Of a DNA stretch of 33,161 bases, positions 22,319 to 30,226 are shown one piece after another. Positions within the stretch are counted from its first letter, which is position 1. Every line of letters starts with the position of its first letter. The stretch spans positions 1 through 33,161 of the forward strand of contig JABSPL010000019.1 of NCBI GenBank assembly GCA_013215105.1, written 5' to 3'. This stretch comes from Flavobacteriaceae bacterium. Its GTDB lineage: Bacteria > Bacteroidota > Bacteroidia > Flavobacteriales > Flavobacteriaceae. Both the position numbers and the translations under genes were made by a program. The notes beneath the pieces were generated by a model. That model saw only the letters and a program-made list of their open reading frames with translations, did no database searches and was not told the DNA's origin.

Positions 22319-22639
22319 ATGGGAAAAGTAATAAATGTAACAGACGCTAATTTTGACGAAATCGTACTTAAAGCAGATAAGCCTGTATTGGTTGATTTTT
22401 GGGCAGAATGGTGTGGACCTTGTAAAATGTTAGGGCCAGTTGTAGAGCAAATATCTGAAGAAGTAGCAGATAAATTTGTTATAGTAAAAGTAGACGTTGA
22501 CAGTAACCCTGAAACATCTGCCAAATACGGAATAAGAAATATACCTACTGTTTTGTTCTTCAAAGGAGGAGAAAAAGTAGACAAAAAAGTAGGAGTAGCA
22601 GCCAAAGCTGACTATATATCTAAGCTAGAAGAAATGTAA
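22319..22639 (+). CDS. trxA: Thioredoxin
   Basis: A 106-residue cytosolic thioredoxin that reduces protein disulfides and feeds ribonucleotide reductase and peroxiredoxins. The active site is WCGPCK, with Cys32 and Cys35, in VDFWAEWCGPCKMLGP; the conserved cis-proline follows in RNIPTVLFF, and the buried acid and Gly-rich end (KVGVAAKADYISKLEE) complete the fold. No signal peptide. It has its own -7 box and a strong terminator right after it, so it is a single-gene unit between the rsmI operon and creD. Confidence 0.96.
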   Translation: MGKVINVTDANFDEIVLKADKPVLVDFWAEWCGPCKMLGPVVEQISEEVADKFVIVKVDVDSNPETSAKYGIRNIPTVLFFKGGEKVDKKVGVAAKADYISKLEEM

Positions 22640-22658
22640 GAATATTTCTTTATACAGT

Positions 22659-22701
22659 AAAAAACACCTTTTGCACTTGATGTAGAAGGTGTTTTTTTTT
22701 A
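22659..22701 (+). terminator. Intrinsic terminator of trxA
   Basis: Arms 22659-22670 (AAAAAACACCTT) and 22686-22697 (AAGGTGTTTTTT) pair perfectly around a 15-base loop and run into a T tract, 20 bases past the trxA stop codon. Confidence 0.88.
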
Positions 22702-22910
22702 TAAAAAAAGCCTATAGTTTCTTTATTATTCTAATAGTTATTAGAATAATATTAATAAAAACCATTTTAATTCAACATATACTTGTTCATTATAATTATA
22801 ATAACGTTATTTGATATAAGATACAAACAACACTATACTTTAGTTAATTAACATATAAAGACTAGTATCTACATCACCTACTATAAAGTAATAACTTCTA
22901 AAATAAAACA

Positions 22911-24227
22911 ATGAACAAACTAAAAACTAATATTTTTTTTAAAATAGGAATGATACTCTTGTTAATACTAGTCCTTCTTATACCTACTTCGATGGTGAAA
23001 GGCCTAATAGACGAAAGGGAAAATGTGCAAAAAGGAGCTATTGAAGAGATTAGTGAAAAATGGGCTACTGGTCAGACTATAGCTGGTCCTTTTTTGAGCA
23101 TTCCCTACGATAAATACATAAAAAAAACCAGTAAAAAAAATGCTATTACTACTTATGTTAAAGTAAAAGATTTTATACACGTTTTACCTAAAAAATTGAA
23201 TATATCAGGAAGTATCAATCCTGAAAAAAGGTATAGAGGAATATATGAAGTCGTAGTATATGAATCTGACCTTAAAATATCAGGAGAATTCGGAAATATA
23301 GACATAGACAAACTCGATATAGATAGAGAGAATATTCATTTTGACAAGGCTACTATTAACTTTGGAATATCAGACTTAAAAGGTATAGAAAATCAGATAT
23401 CTATAAATTGGAATGATACAAAAATAGATTTTAACTCAGGACTTTCTAATCTTGACATAGTAAGCACAGGAATAAATGCACCTATAGATATTAGTAAATC
23501 ACTAGATAATATAAACTCATTCGAGTCCGAAATAATACTCAAAGGTAGCCAACATATTTATTTTATGCCATTTGGAAAAACTACTGATGTTAACTTACAA
23601 TCGGGTTGGACTACACCTAGTTTTAACGGGGAATACCTTCCTGACAGCAGAAAAATAAGTGAATTGGGCTTTGATGCTAATTGGAATATACTGCATCTTA
23701 ACCGAAATTATCCGCAAATATGGATAGGGTCTAACTATAAAGTTAACAATAGCTCATTTGGTACCGATTTATTACTTCCTGTTGACAACTACAAAAAATC
23801 AGACAGAGTTGCAAAGTATGCTATACTATTTTTAGGCTTGACTTTTTTAGTATTCTTTTTTGTTGAAATATTAAACAAAATATTTATACACCCCATACAA
23901 TACTTATTAGTAGGAATAGCTCTAGTAGTTTTTTATACTTTACTTCTTTCTTTTAGCGAACATATGATATTCAATATAGCATATTGGTTAGCTTCTATAT
24001 TAACACTAAGCCTTATAACATTTTATTCTTGGGGTGTTTTGAAATCTAAAAAGCTAGCGATTATGGTTTTAGGGATATTGTTTATAATGTATTCTTTTAT
24101 ATTCACTATCATACAATTAGAAGATTATGCTCTACTTATAGGTAGTATCGGTATATTCATAATACTAACAATAGTTATGTATTATTCTAGAGGAATAGAT
24201 TGGTACAATATAAAACTAGAAGAGTAG
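22911..24227 (+). CDS. creD: CreD-family inner membrane protein
   Basis: A 438-residue integral membrane protein with one N-terminal helix (about 9-27), a large periplasmic domain (about 30-300) and a cluster of helices in the last 140 residues ending in YYSRGIDWYN. The order of motifs is typical of CreD: an IDERENVQKGAIEEISEKWA element after helix 1, then GQTIAGPFLSIPY, later the HIYFMPFGKTTDV and LQSGWTTPSFNGEYLPDSR elements. CreD (Cet) is linked in other bacteria to envelope-stress responses and colicin E2 tolerance; its biochemical role is not known. No creBC-type two-component system is adjacent. Members in Bacteroidota usually run about 440-450 residues, so this is full length. Confidence 0.92.
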   Translation: MNKLKTNIFFKIGMILLLILVLLIPTSMVKGLIDERENVQKGAIEEISEKWATGQTIAGPFLSIPYDKYIKKTSKKNAITTYVKVKDFIHVLPKKLNISGSINPEKRYRGIYEVVVYESDLKISGEFGNIDIDKLDIDRENIHFDKATINFGISDLKGIENQISINWNDTKIDFNSGLSNLDIVSTGINAPIDISKSLDNINSFESEIILKGSQHIYFMPFGKTTDVNLQSGWTTPSFNGEYLPDSRKISELGFDANWNILHLNRNYPQIWIGSNYKVNNSSFGTDLLLPVDNYKKSDRVAKYAILFLGLTFLVFFFVEILNKIFIHPIQYLLVGIALVVFYTLLLSFSEHMIFNIAYWLASILTLSLITFYSWGVLKSKKLAIMVLGILFIMYSFIFTIIQLEDYALLIGSIGIFIILTIVMYYSRGIDWYNIKLEE

Positions 24228-24243
24228 ACTCTAAATACTTTAG

Positions 24244-24280
24244 ATACTCGCTCTGTTGTCAAAAACAATAGAGCGAGTAT
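24244..24280. terminator. Hairpin between convergent creD and idi
   Basis: A 16-bp stem (24244-24259 with 24265-24280, one G-U pair, five-base loop) lies 16 bases past the creD stop and 23 bases past the idi stop, so it can end transcription from both sides. T-runs are short. Confidence 0.7.
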
Positions 24281-24303
24281 TAATCAATATGGTTAAAAAA
24301 CAA

Positions 24304-24816
24304 CTAACCTATACTACTATAATATTTATCGAAAATAATAAGAAACCAAGAGGTATAGTCTCCCCTATTAACTTTCATGTCATTTTTAATCCATTCTATT
24401 GTTTTCCATTTATAATTCTCTACCTCTTCAGAGTTTAAATTAGGATTCTCATCGTATTCACCTATTAACACATGATCATATTCATGTTCGGTAAGCCCAT
24501 TAGAAAAAGGTGATTTATATATAAAACTAAACAGTTCTCTCAGTTCACAAGTGAAGCCCATTTCTTCCATAAGTCTTCTTTTACCAGCTTCTAGGCTAGT
24601 TTCACCATCTCTTTGGTGGCTACAACAAGTATTGGTCCACTCTAGTGGCGAGTGATATTTGTCTTTAGCTCTTTGCTGTAGCATTAGTTCGCCTTTTTTG
24701 TTAAAAACAAAGACTGAAAAAGCCCTGTGTAAAAGACCTTTTTCGTGAGCTTCCATTTTTTCCATCAAGCCTATTTGCTCATCCTTTTCATTTACTAAAA
24801 TGACTTTTTCTATCAT
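24304..24816 (-). CDS. idi: Isopentenyl-diphosphate delta-isomerase, type 1
   Basis: A 170-residue Nudix-fold isomerase interconverting isopentenyl and dimethylallyl diphosphate for isoprenoid synthesis. Key residues are visible: LLHRAFSVFVFN near residue 30, the active-site cysteine in WTNTCCSHQR (Cys64/65), the Nudix-like helix EAGKRRLMEEMGF at 77-88, and EHEYDHVLIGEY for the metal/catalytic acids. Length equals that of other type 1 enzymes. The usual proline after CCSH is Gln here, which should be tolerated. It starts six bases after the glycosyltransferase stop and is probably co-transcribed with it. Confidence 0.93.
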   Translation of the reverse strand: MIEKVILVNEKDEQIGLMEKMEAHEKGLLHRAFSVFVFNKKGELMLQQRAKDKYHSPLEWTNTCCSHQRDGETSLEAGKRRLMEEMGFTCELRELFSFIYKSPFSNGLTEHEYDHVLIGEYDENPNLNSEEVENYKWKTIEWIKNDMKVNRGDYTSWFLIIFDKYYSSIG

Positions 24817-24822
24817 AACTAT

Positions 24823-25779
24823 TTAGTCTATTTCCTTAGAAATTATATACCTGTTTTTGTTGTCGTCGGTTCTTAATATCATCTCCCCCAAAAAACCTGC
24901 AAGGAACAATTGCGAACCTATAACCATAGACACAAGAGAAGTATAAAACAACGGATTGTCTGTTATAAGCATCGCTGGAGTTTTGTAAACATACAAGTGC
25001 AAAAGCTTGAACAAACCTATCAAAAATGCAGATAAAAAACCTACTATAAACATCAGAGACCCTAAAAAACCGAACAAATACATGGGTCTTCTGCCAAATT
25101 TGGAAATGAACCATATAGTTATAAGGTCCAAGAAACCATGTAAGAAACGTTCCATGCCAAACTTAGTTTCTCCGTATTTTCTGGCTTGGTGCTGTACTAC
25201 TTTTTCTCCTATTTTGCCAAAACCTTTACTTTTTGCTAGTAGAGGGATATAACGGTGCATTTCACCATGTACATCTATATTTTTTATTACTTTTTTCTTG
25301 TATGCTTTTATGCCACAATTAAAATCGTTAAGATCTATTCCTGAAGTTTTACGAGCCATCCAATTGAATAGTTTCGAAGGCAAGTTTTTTTGTATAACCG
25401 AATCGTGTCTTACTTTTTTCCAACCCGACACTAAGTCATAGCCTTGCTCTATTATCATTTTATAGAACTCAGGTATTTCCTCAGGGTTGTCTTGTAAGTC
25501 GGCATCCATGGTCATTACGACTTTTCCTTTTGCTTTTTTGAAACCTGCATTTAATGCTTGTGACTTACCAAAGTTAGCTTCAAACTTTATAGCTTTTACG
25601 TTTTTGTCTTGTTTCTTTAATTTTTTTATTACCTTCCAAGAGTCGTCGGTAGAACCATCGTCTATGTATATTATTTCATACGAAAAACCATTGGATTGCA
25701 GTGTTTTGCTAATCCAATGGTTAAGTTCTTTTAACGATTCACTCTCGTTTAATAAAGGTATTACAACCGATATATCCAT
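24823..25779 (-). CDS. Membrane-bound family 2 glycosyltransferase (polyprenyl-phosphate type)
   Basis: A 318-residue GT-A glycosyltransferase resembling dolichol-phosphate mannosyltransferase and ArnC/GtrB. It starts MDISVVIPLLNESESL, has YIDDGSTDDSW at 38-48, and the metal-binding DAD at 92-94 in MTMDADLQDNPEEIPEF. After the catalytic domain (to about 225) two transmembrane helices follow (about 232-258 and 280-303) and a short cytosolic tail. Such enzymes load a sugar on undecaprenyl phosphate for later use in the periplasm. Placement with an isoprenoid isomerase is suggestive, but the pair occurs together with DUF4199 in other flavobacteria and may be coincidental. It begins eight bases after the DUF4199 stop. 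Confidence 0.9.
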   Translation of the reverse strand: MDISVVIPLLNESESLKELNHWISKTLQSNGFSYEIIYIDDGSTDDSWKVIKKLKKQDKNVKAIKFEANFGKSQALNAGFKKAKGKVVMTMDADLQDNPEEIPEFYKMIIEQGYDLVSGWKKVRHDSVIQKNLPSKLFNWMARKTSGIDLNDFNCGIKAYKKKVIKNIDVHGEMHRYIPLLAKSKGFGKIGEKVVQHQARKYGETKFGMERFLHGFLDLITIWFISKFGRRPMYLFGFLGSLMFIVGFLSAFLIGLFKLLHLYVYKTPAMLITDNPLFYTSLVSMVIGSQLFLAGFLGEMILRTDDNKNRYIISKEID

Positions 25780-25787
25780 TTTTTATA

Positions 25788-26312
25788 TTATAATTCTAAT
25801 ACTCTGTTTTTTTTCATTATTACACTTATGATAAGAGAGAATATGAAACCTATAAAAAGACCTCCAATAAGATTCGTTGCAATTAATATCCAAGTAGAAG
25901 ACATCATTTCATATGCTTTAATTGACATTTCTATTTGCTCATCACTAAAGTTTTGACTCATCAAAGTTTCTCTTTGCAGCTCAACCATATTAGCCAAAAA
26001 ATCAGGTTCTATGAAATTTATAAAAATATAAGTATATAAAACACCTATAACTGTCGATATCATAACCACCCCTATACCTAATTTAAGCCCCTCTCCTATA
26101 GTCATAAAAGATTCGTTTTCTACTTTAAAAGCTTTAAACGTAAGAACTATAGCTACAACTATTGCTAACATAGGGATAGCACTCATGTACCAAGACTGAT
26201 TAGTAGATTGATTTAAGCTGTAAAAAATTAATTGTATTATTACACCTACAATTCCTAACACAACTCCATTATTCAATATTAATTTAGATGCATTCACTTT
26301 GTTGTTTTCCAT
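25788..26312 (-). CDS. DUF4199 domain membrane protein
   Basis: A 174-residue protein with four transmembrane helices (about 13-33, 42-62, 73-97 and 142-168). The pattern of a first N-x-G-V-V-L-G-I-V helix, a short loop with YMSAIPMLAIVVAIVLTFKAFK, a FMTIGEGLKLGIGVVMIST segment and a charged loop with EMSIKAYEMMSS before the last helix is that of DUF4199, found across Bacteroidota and almost always just before a family 2 glycosyltransferase, as here. Function unknown; it may assist the neighbouring enzyme in the membrane. First gene of the three-gene unit DUF4199, glycosyltransferase, idi. Confidence 0.85.
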   Translation of the reverse strand: MENNKVNASKLILNNGVVLGIVGVIIQLIFYSLNQSTNQSWYMSAIPMLAIVVAIVLTFKAFKVENESFMTIGEGLKLGIGVVMISTVIGVLYTYIFINFIEPDFLANMVELQRETLMSQNFSDEQIEMSIKAYEMMSSTWILIATNLIGGLFIGFIFSLIISVIMKKNRVLEL

Positions 26313-26380
26313 AATTGGTTTTATTTAAGTTTTTGTTTCGAACAAATATATAAAAAATAATTACATATTCAAATAAAAAA

Positions 26381-26405
26381 AAAACCGAGTAAAATACTCG
26401 GTTTT
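26381..26405 (-). terminator. Intrinsic terminator of the DUF4293 gene
   Basis: Perfect 11-bp stem (AAAACCGAGTA / TACTCGGTTTT) with a three-base loop, followed by a long T-run on the - strand, 30 bases past the DUF4293 stop. It insulates that gene from the DUF4199 unit. Confidence 0.9.
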
Positions 26406-26435
26406 TCGTCGCACTAAATATATTAAAAATAGGGC

Positions 26436-26858
26436 TTATCTAATTCTGTCTACTGATTTTACAAGTTTTTCATCTCTCCTAATCGCTTTGTTGGCTAAGG
26501 AAGTGAGAACAACCACTACCAAAGGGATAAAAAAACCAATACCTTTCTGCGAAATTTGCATTTCTCCAGGTAAAGTTAGTAACAGGTATATAAATAAACC
26601 TAACAAATAAAAGTTTATCAAAATTATTATTCTCCCTATAACGAATTGTAATTTCCTTTTGTTAAAAAGAAAAATAGCAACTATAGCTAATAGAGAGCTA
26701 GAAAAAAATGAAACACTAATACTAGGATTATACTCAAACGAGTTAAGCACATTAAGTATAGTTCCATCGGATTGTTGCCACAAATCGACATAAATAACAA
26801 GCAATCCTGACAGAATAGCTGTTAATAGTAAGTATAGGCTTTGTATCCTTTGAATCAT
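26436..26858 (-). CDS. DUF4293 domain membrane protein
   Basis: A 140-residue protein with four transmembrane helices. It opens with MIQRIQSLYLLLTAILSGLL, the strongly conserved start of DUF4293, and has NKRKLQFVIGRIIILINFYLLG in the middle and a final helix followed by LANKAIRRDEKLVKSVDRIR, the conserved basic tail. The family is restricted to Bacteroidota and is typically next to rho, as here, divergently transcribed from it. Function unknown. Confidence 0.92.
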   Translation of the reverse strand: MIQRIQSLYLLLTAILSGLLVIYVDLWQQSDGTILNVLNSFEYNPSISVSFFSSSLLAIVAIFLFNKRKLQFVIGRIIILINFYLLGLFIYLLLTLPGEMQISQKGIGFFIPLVVVVLTSLANKAIRRDEKLVKSVDRIR

Positions 26859-26876
26859 TTTTTGTTTTATTTAGGG

Positions 26877-26884
26877 CAAATGTA
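26877..26884 (-). promoter_or_regulatory. Flavobacterial -7 element of the DUF4293 gene
   Basis: TACATTTG on the - strand, an exact TAnnTTTG match, 18 bases before the start codon, within the 186-base divergent region shared with rho. Confidence 0.45.
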
Positions 26885-26929
26885 ATATTAAATTTAGTAT
26901 ATACTATAGTAATTTCTCGAAAATATTTA

Positions 26930-26937
26930 TATATTTG
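26930..26937 (+). promoter_or_regulatory. Flavobacterial -7 element of rho
   Basis: TATATTTG, an exact TAnnTTTG match, 107 bases before the rho start, giving a leader of about 100 bases. A long leader would suit rho, which often controls its own transcription, but no leader structure was identified. Confidence 0.4.
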
Positions 26938-27044
26938 TCGTATAAATAGTATTCCAAACAGATTCTTAAAATCGTAATAATTTCAACTTAATACTTTTAA
27001 GACAAATACTACAACTAAAACAATATCAAAAATTTTCATTAGCA

Positions 27045-28625
27045 ATGGTTCTAAAAACAGAATTAGAAGGTAAAACCATAGCTGCTTTACAAATTATAGC
27101 AAAGCAGATGGGTTTAAAAAAAACAAGTCAACTTAAGAAGTCTGAATTATTAGATCTACTATCGAAAGAAGTAGAAAATAATTCTTCTAAAAAAGAAGAA
27201 AACAAAGAAGTTGTAGTAGATGCTAAAGCAGATAAGCCTGAAGAACCCAAGAAAGAAGCTTCTAAAACTAAAACACCAAGAGTTGAAGTAAAAGAAGAAG
27301 AAGATTCTAAAGCTGACACTAAAGAAATATCGTCTATCGAAAGGGAAAGGCTTAACGAAAAAGCTAATAGGAACAATCCTAACTATAAAGCAAACCAGAA
27401 TAATCCTAGTCCAAAAAGGAAGCCGTTTGCTAAAGATCAACAAAGCATTAATAAACCTAGCAAACAAAGCACTAGCTATAAGAACAAATACAAGAATAAA
27501 GATTCGGAGTTTGACGGTATAATAGAGAGTGAAGGAGTTTTGGAAATGATGTCGGACGGATATGGTTTTTTGAGATCATCGGATTATAATTATTTATCAT
27601 CACCCGATGACATTTATTTATCTGTGTCTCAAATAAAACTTTTCGGTCTAAAAACTGGAGATACAGTAAAAGGAATAGTTCGTCCTCCCAAAGAAGGAGA
27701 AAAATACTTTCCACTTATAAGAGTTTCTAAGATTAATGGTTTGAATCCTAATATAGTAAGAGATAGGATATCTTTTGAGCATTTGAAACCATTGTTTCCT
27801 GACGAAAAAATAAACTTAGTAACAAAGGATAATAATTTATCTACAAGAATAATTGATTTGTTTAGCCCAATAGGTAAAGGGCAAAGAGGCATGATAGTTG
27901 CACAGCCAAAGACTGGTAAAACGATGTTGTTAAAAGATATTGCCAACTCTATAGCCGAGAATCATCCGGAGATATACTTAATGGTCTTATTAATAGACGA
28001 AAGACCTGAGGAAGTAACCGATATGAGGATACACGTAAAGGGAGAGGTTGTGGCATCGACGTTTGACGAACCAGCCGAAAAGCATGTAAAAGTTGCGAAT
28101 ATAGTTTTGGAGAAAGCAAAAAGATTGGTAGAATGTGGTCATGATGTAGTTATTTTGTTAGACTCTATAACACGTTTGGCAAGAGCATATAACACAGTAG
28201 CACCTGCATCGGGTAAAATATTGACTGGGGGTATAGATGCTAATGCATTACACAAACCAAAGAGGTTCTTTGGAGCTGCCCGAAATATAGAAAACGGAGG
28301 TTCACTATCTATAATAGCTACGGCACTTATAGACACTGGATCTAAGATGGACGAGGTGATATTTGAAGAATTTAAAGGTACTGGTAATATGGAGCTTCAG
28401 TTAGACCGAAACATAGCTAACCGAAGAATATACCCAGCTATCGACCTAATAAAGTCGAGTACAAGGCGAGACGATTTGTTGTTAGACCCTAAAACGGCTC
28501 AACTTATGTGGGTAATGAGAAAATATTTGGCAGACATGAACCCTGTAGAGGCTATGGAGTTCATAAAAGACCAAATAAGGGGTACTAAGAGCAATGAAGC
28601 GTTCTTAATGTCGATGAATAGATAA
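27045..28625 (+). CDS. rho: Transcription termination factor Rho
   Basis: A 526-residue hexameric RNA-dependent ATPase. Rho N-terminal helical domain at 1-45 ([29 protein letters not shown] region), then a low-complexity insert of about 110 residues (45-155) first rich in Lys/Glu and then in Asn/Lys/Gln, then the cold-shock-like RNA-binding domain at 156-230 ([20 protein letters not shown]), and the motor domain: Walker A AQPKTGKT at 286-293, [13 protein letters not shown], Walker [18 protein letters not shown]-loop around 384-396 and R-loop FKGTGN at 443-448. The insert is usual in Bacteroidota Rho and is thought to be disordered. Followed after 33 bases by pepD. Confidence 0.97.
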   Translation: MVLKTELEGKTIAALQIIAKQMGLKKTSQLKKSELLDLLSKEVENNSSKKEENKEVVVDAKADKPEEPKKEASKTKTPRVEVKEEEDSKADTKEISSIERERLNEKANRNNPNYKANQNNPSPKRKPFAKDQQSINKPSKQSTSYKNKYKNKDSEFDGIIESEGVLEMMSDGYGFLRSSDYNYLSSPDDIYLSVSQIKLFGLKTGDTVKGIVRPPKEGEKYFPLIRVSKINGLNPNIVRDRISFEHLKPLFPDEKINLVTKDNNLSTRIIDLFSPIGKGQRGMIVAQPKTGKTMLLKDIANSIAENHPEIYLMVLLIDERPEEVTDMRIHVKGEVVASTFDEPAEKHVKVANIVLEKAKRLVECGHDVVILLDSITRLARAYNTVAPASGKILTGGIDANALHKPKRFFGAARNIENGGSLSIIATALIDTGSKMDEVIFEEFKGTGNMELQLDRNIANRRIYPAIDLIKSSTRRDDLLLDPKTAQLMWVMRKYLADMNPVEAMEFIKDQIRGTKSNEAFLMSMNR

Positions 28626-28658
28626 TAAAAAAAGATATAAACAGTATAATAATATAGC

Positions 28659-30119
28659 ATGCATAGTAAAATAAAAGAGACTGCTCCCAAAGAATTATGG
28701 GGGAATTTTTTAGATTTAAATTCAGTACCAAGAGCTTCTAAAAAAGAAGAAGAAGTAGTTGAATTTGTATTGGAATTTGCAAAAAAGAATGGTTTAGAAG
28801 CAAAAGTTGATCACGTTATGAACGTATTGATAACTAAGCCGGCAACCAAAGGTATGGAAGACCGTAAAAAGGTTGTCCTTCAGTCTCATTTGGACATGGT
28901 ACACCAGAAAAACGAAGACACTGATTTTGACTTCGCTACTCAGGGTATAGAAATGTTTATAGAAGACAATTGGATATTTGCCAAAGGAACTACTTTAGGA
29001 GCCGATAATGGTATAGGAGTAGCATCTATAATGACAATACTAGAGTCTAAAACTATAGAACACCCAGCAATAGAGGCTTTGTTTACTATAGACGAAGAGA
29101 CAGGAATGACAGGAGCTTTGGGAGTATTACCTGAGTTTATGACAGGAGATATTTTGCTTAACTTAGACACGGAAGAGGACGACGAGATAACTATAGGTTG
29201 TGCTGGTGGTATAGATATTTCTTCTAAATATAAATATAAAAGCAAAAAAGCTAAGAAAAAATCTAAGTCTTTAGAAATAAAAATAAACGGTCTGAGAGGA
29301 GGACATTCTGGAGTAGAAATACACAAAGGATACGGTAATGCAAACAAAATACTAGGAAGAATCTTATATATGTTGGCTAAGCAAAAGTTGGTTCAGTTAA
29401 ACTCAGTAAACGGAGGAGGACTTAGAAATGCTATACCTAGAGAGGCAAAAGCTACCGTTTTTGTTTCTGACAAGAAGGAAGCATCTTTTGAGGAGAAATT
29501 TAATGCTATAAAAGAGTCTTTATTGGATGAATTTTCGGTAGTAGAGCCAAATATGAATATAGAATTAAACTCTATTGATACAGACAAAACTGTTCTAGAT
29601 CAAAAAGATTTTATGAATATAACAAGAGCTGTTCATGGTAACTTCAACGGAGTTTATAAGATGAGTACATCTATAGAAGGGCTGGTAGAGACTTCTAATA
29701 ACTTATCGAAATGGATAGTAAAAGACGGTAAAGCTATAATAGAAAATTTAACAAGATCTTCTTCGGAATTTTCTAAGAAAGATATAAGTAATACTATAGA
29801 AATAAACTTAAAAGTAAATGGTTTTAAAGTAAAACTAGACAATGGTTACCCAGGATGGCAACCTAACAAGGACTCATCTATATTGAAAGTAGCAGGTAAG
29901 TTATACGAAGATATGTTTGGAGACAAGCCAGAGATAAGTGCATGTCATGCTGGTTTAGAGTGTGGAATACTAGGAACTCACTATCCTGAAATGGAGATGA
30001 TATCTTTTGGACCTACTATACGAGGGGCACATTCTCCTAAGGAAAGAGTTTCTATAGAGTCAGTTCAAAAGTACTGGGGATATTTGTTAGAATTGCTTAA
30101 AAACATTCCTAAAAAATAA
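28659..30119 (+). CDS. pepD: Aminoacyl-histidine dipeptidase (PepD, M20 family)
   Basis: A 486-residue cytosolic metallopeptidase that cleaves Xaa-His dipeptides such as carnosine. The M20 zinc site is complete: His77 and Asp79 in LQSHLDMVHQKN, bridging Asp116 in TTLGADNGIG, the general base pair Glu146/Glu147 in FTIDEETGMTGALG, Asp170 in LLNLDTEED, and a C-terminal His in the FGPTIRGAHSPKERV segment. GLRGGHSGVEIHKGYGNA is the dimerisation-domain motif carrying His216. Length equals that of Escherichia coli PepD (485). It follows rho closely and could be read through from it. Confidence 0.95.
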   Translation: MHSKIKETAPKELWGNFLDLNSVPRASKKEEEVVEFVLEFAKKNGLEAKVDHVMNVLITKPATKGMEDRKKVVLQSHLDMVHQKNEDTDFDFATQGIEMFIEDNWIFAKGTTLGADNGIGVASIMTILESKTIEHPAIEALFTIDEETGMTGALGVLPEFMTGDILLNLDTEEDDEITIGCAGGIDISSKYKYKSKKAKKKSKSLEIKINGLRGGHSGVEIHKGYGNANKILGRILYMLAKQKLVQLNSVNGGGLRNAIPREAKATVFVSDKKEASFEEKFNAIKESLLDEFSVVEPNMNIELNSIDTDKTVLDQKDFMNITRAVHGNFNGVYKMSTSIEGLVETSNNLSKWIVKDGKAIIENLTRSSSEFSKKDISNTIEINLKVNGFKVKLDNGYPGWQPNKDSSILKVAGKLYEDMFGDKPEISACHAGLECGILGTHYPEMEMISFGPTIRGAHSPKERVSIESVQKYWGYLLELLKNIPKK

Positions 30120-30129
30120 AAACATAATA

Positions 30130-30175
30130 AAACAGATATTCTTACGTTAATAGTTTGTAGATTATCTGTTTTTTT
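30130..30175 (+). terminator. Probable terminator after pepD
   Basis: Nine-base arms AAACAGATA (30130-30138) and TATCTGTTT (30163-30171) with a T-run to 30175, 11 bases past the pepD stop. The loop is long (24 bases), so it is weaker than the others. Confidence 0.55.
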
Positions 30176-30226
30176 AGATATAGTTAAAATTACATATTAT
30201 AGATATACTTTTAAAAGTTATAAAAA

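Noticed and set aside
24256-24438. Short plus-strand frame between creD and idi
   Set aside because: It begins with a non-ATG codon inside the terminator hairpin and overlaps the idi gene on the other strand.
27128-27946. Minus-strand frames opposite the rho insert with Ser/Phe-rich repeats
   Set aside because: They mirror the Lys/Glu/Asn low-complexity insert of rho and lack homology or a start context.
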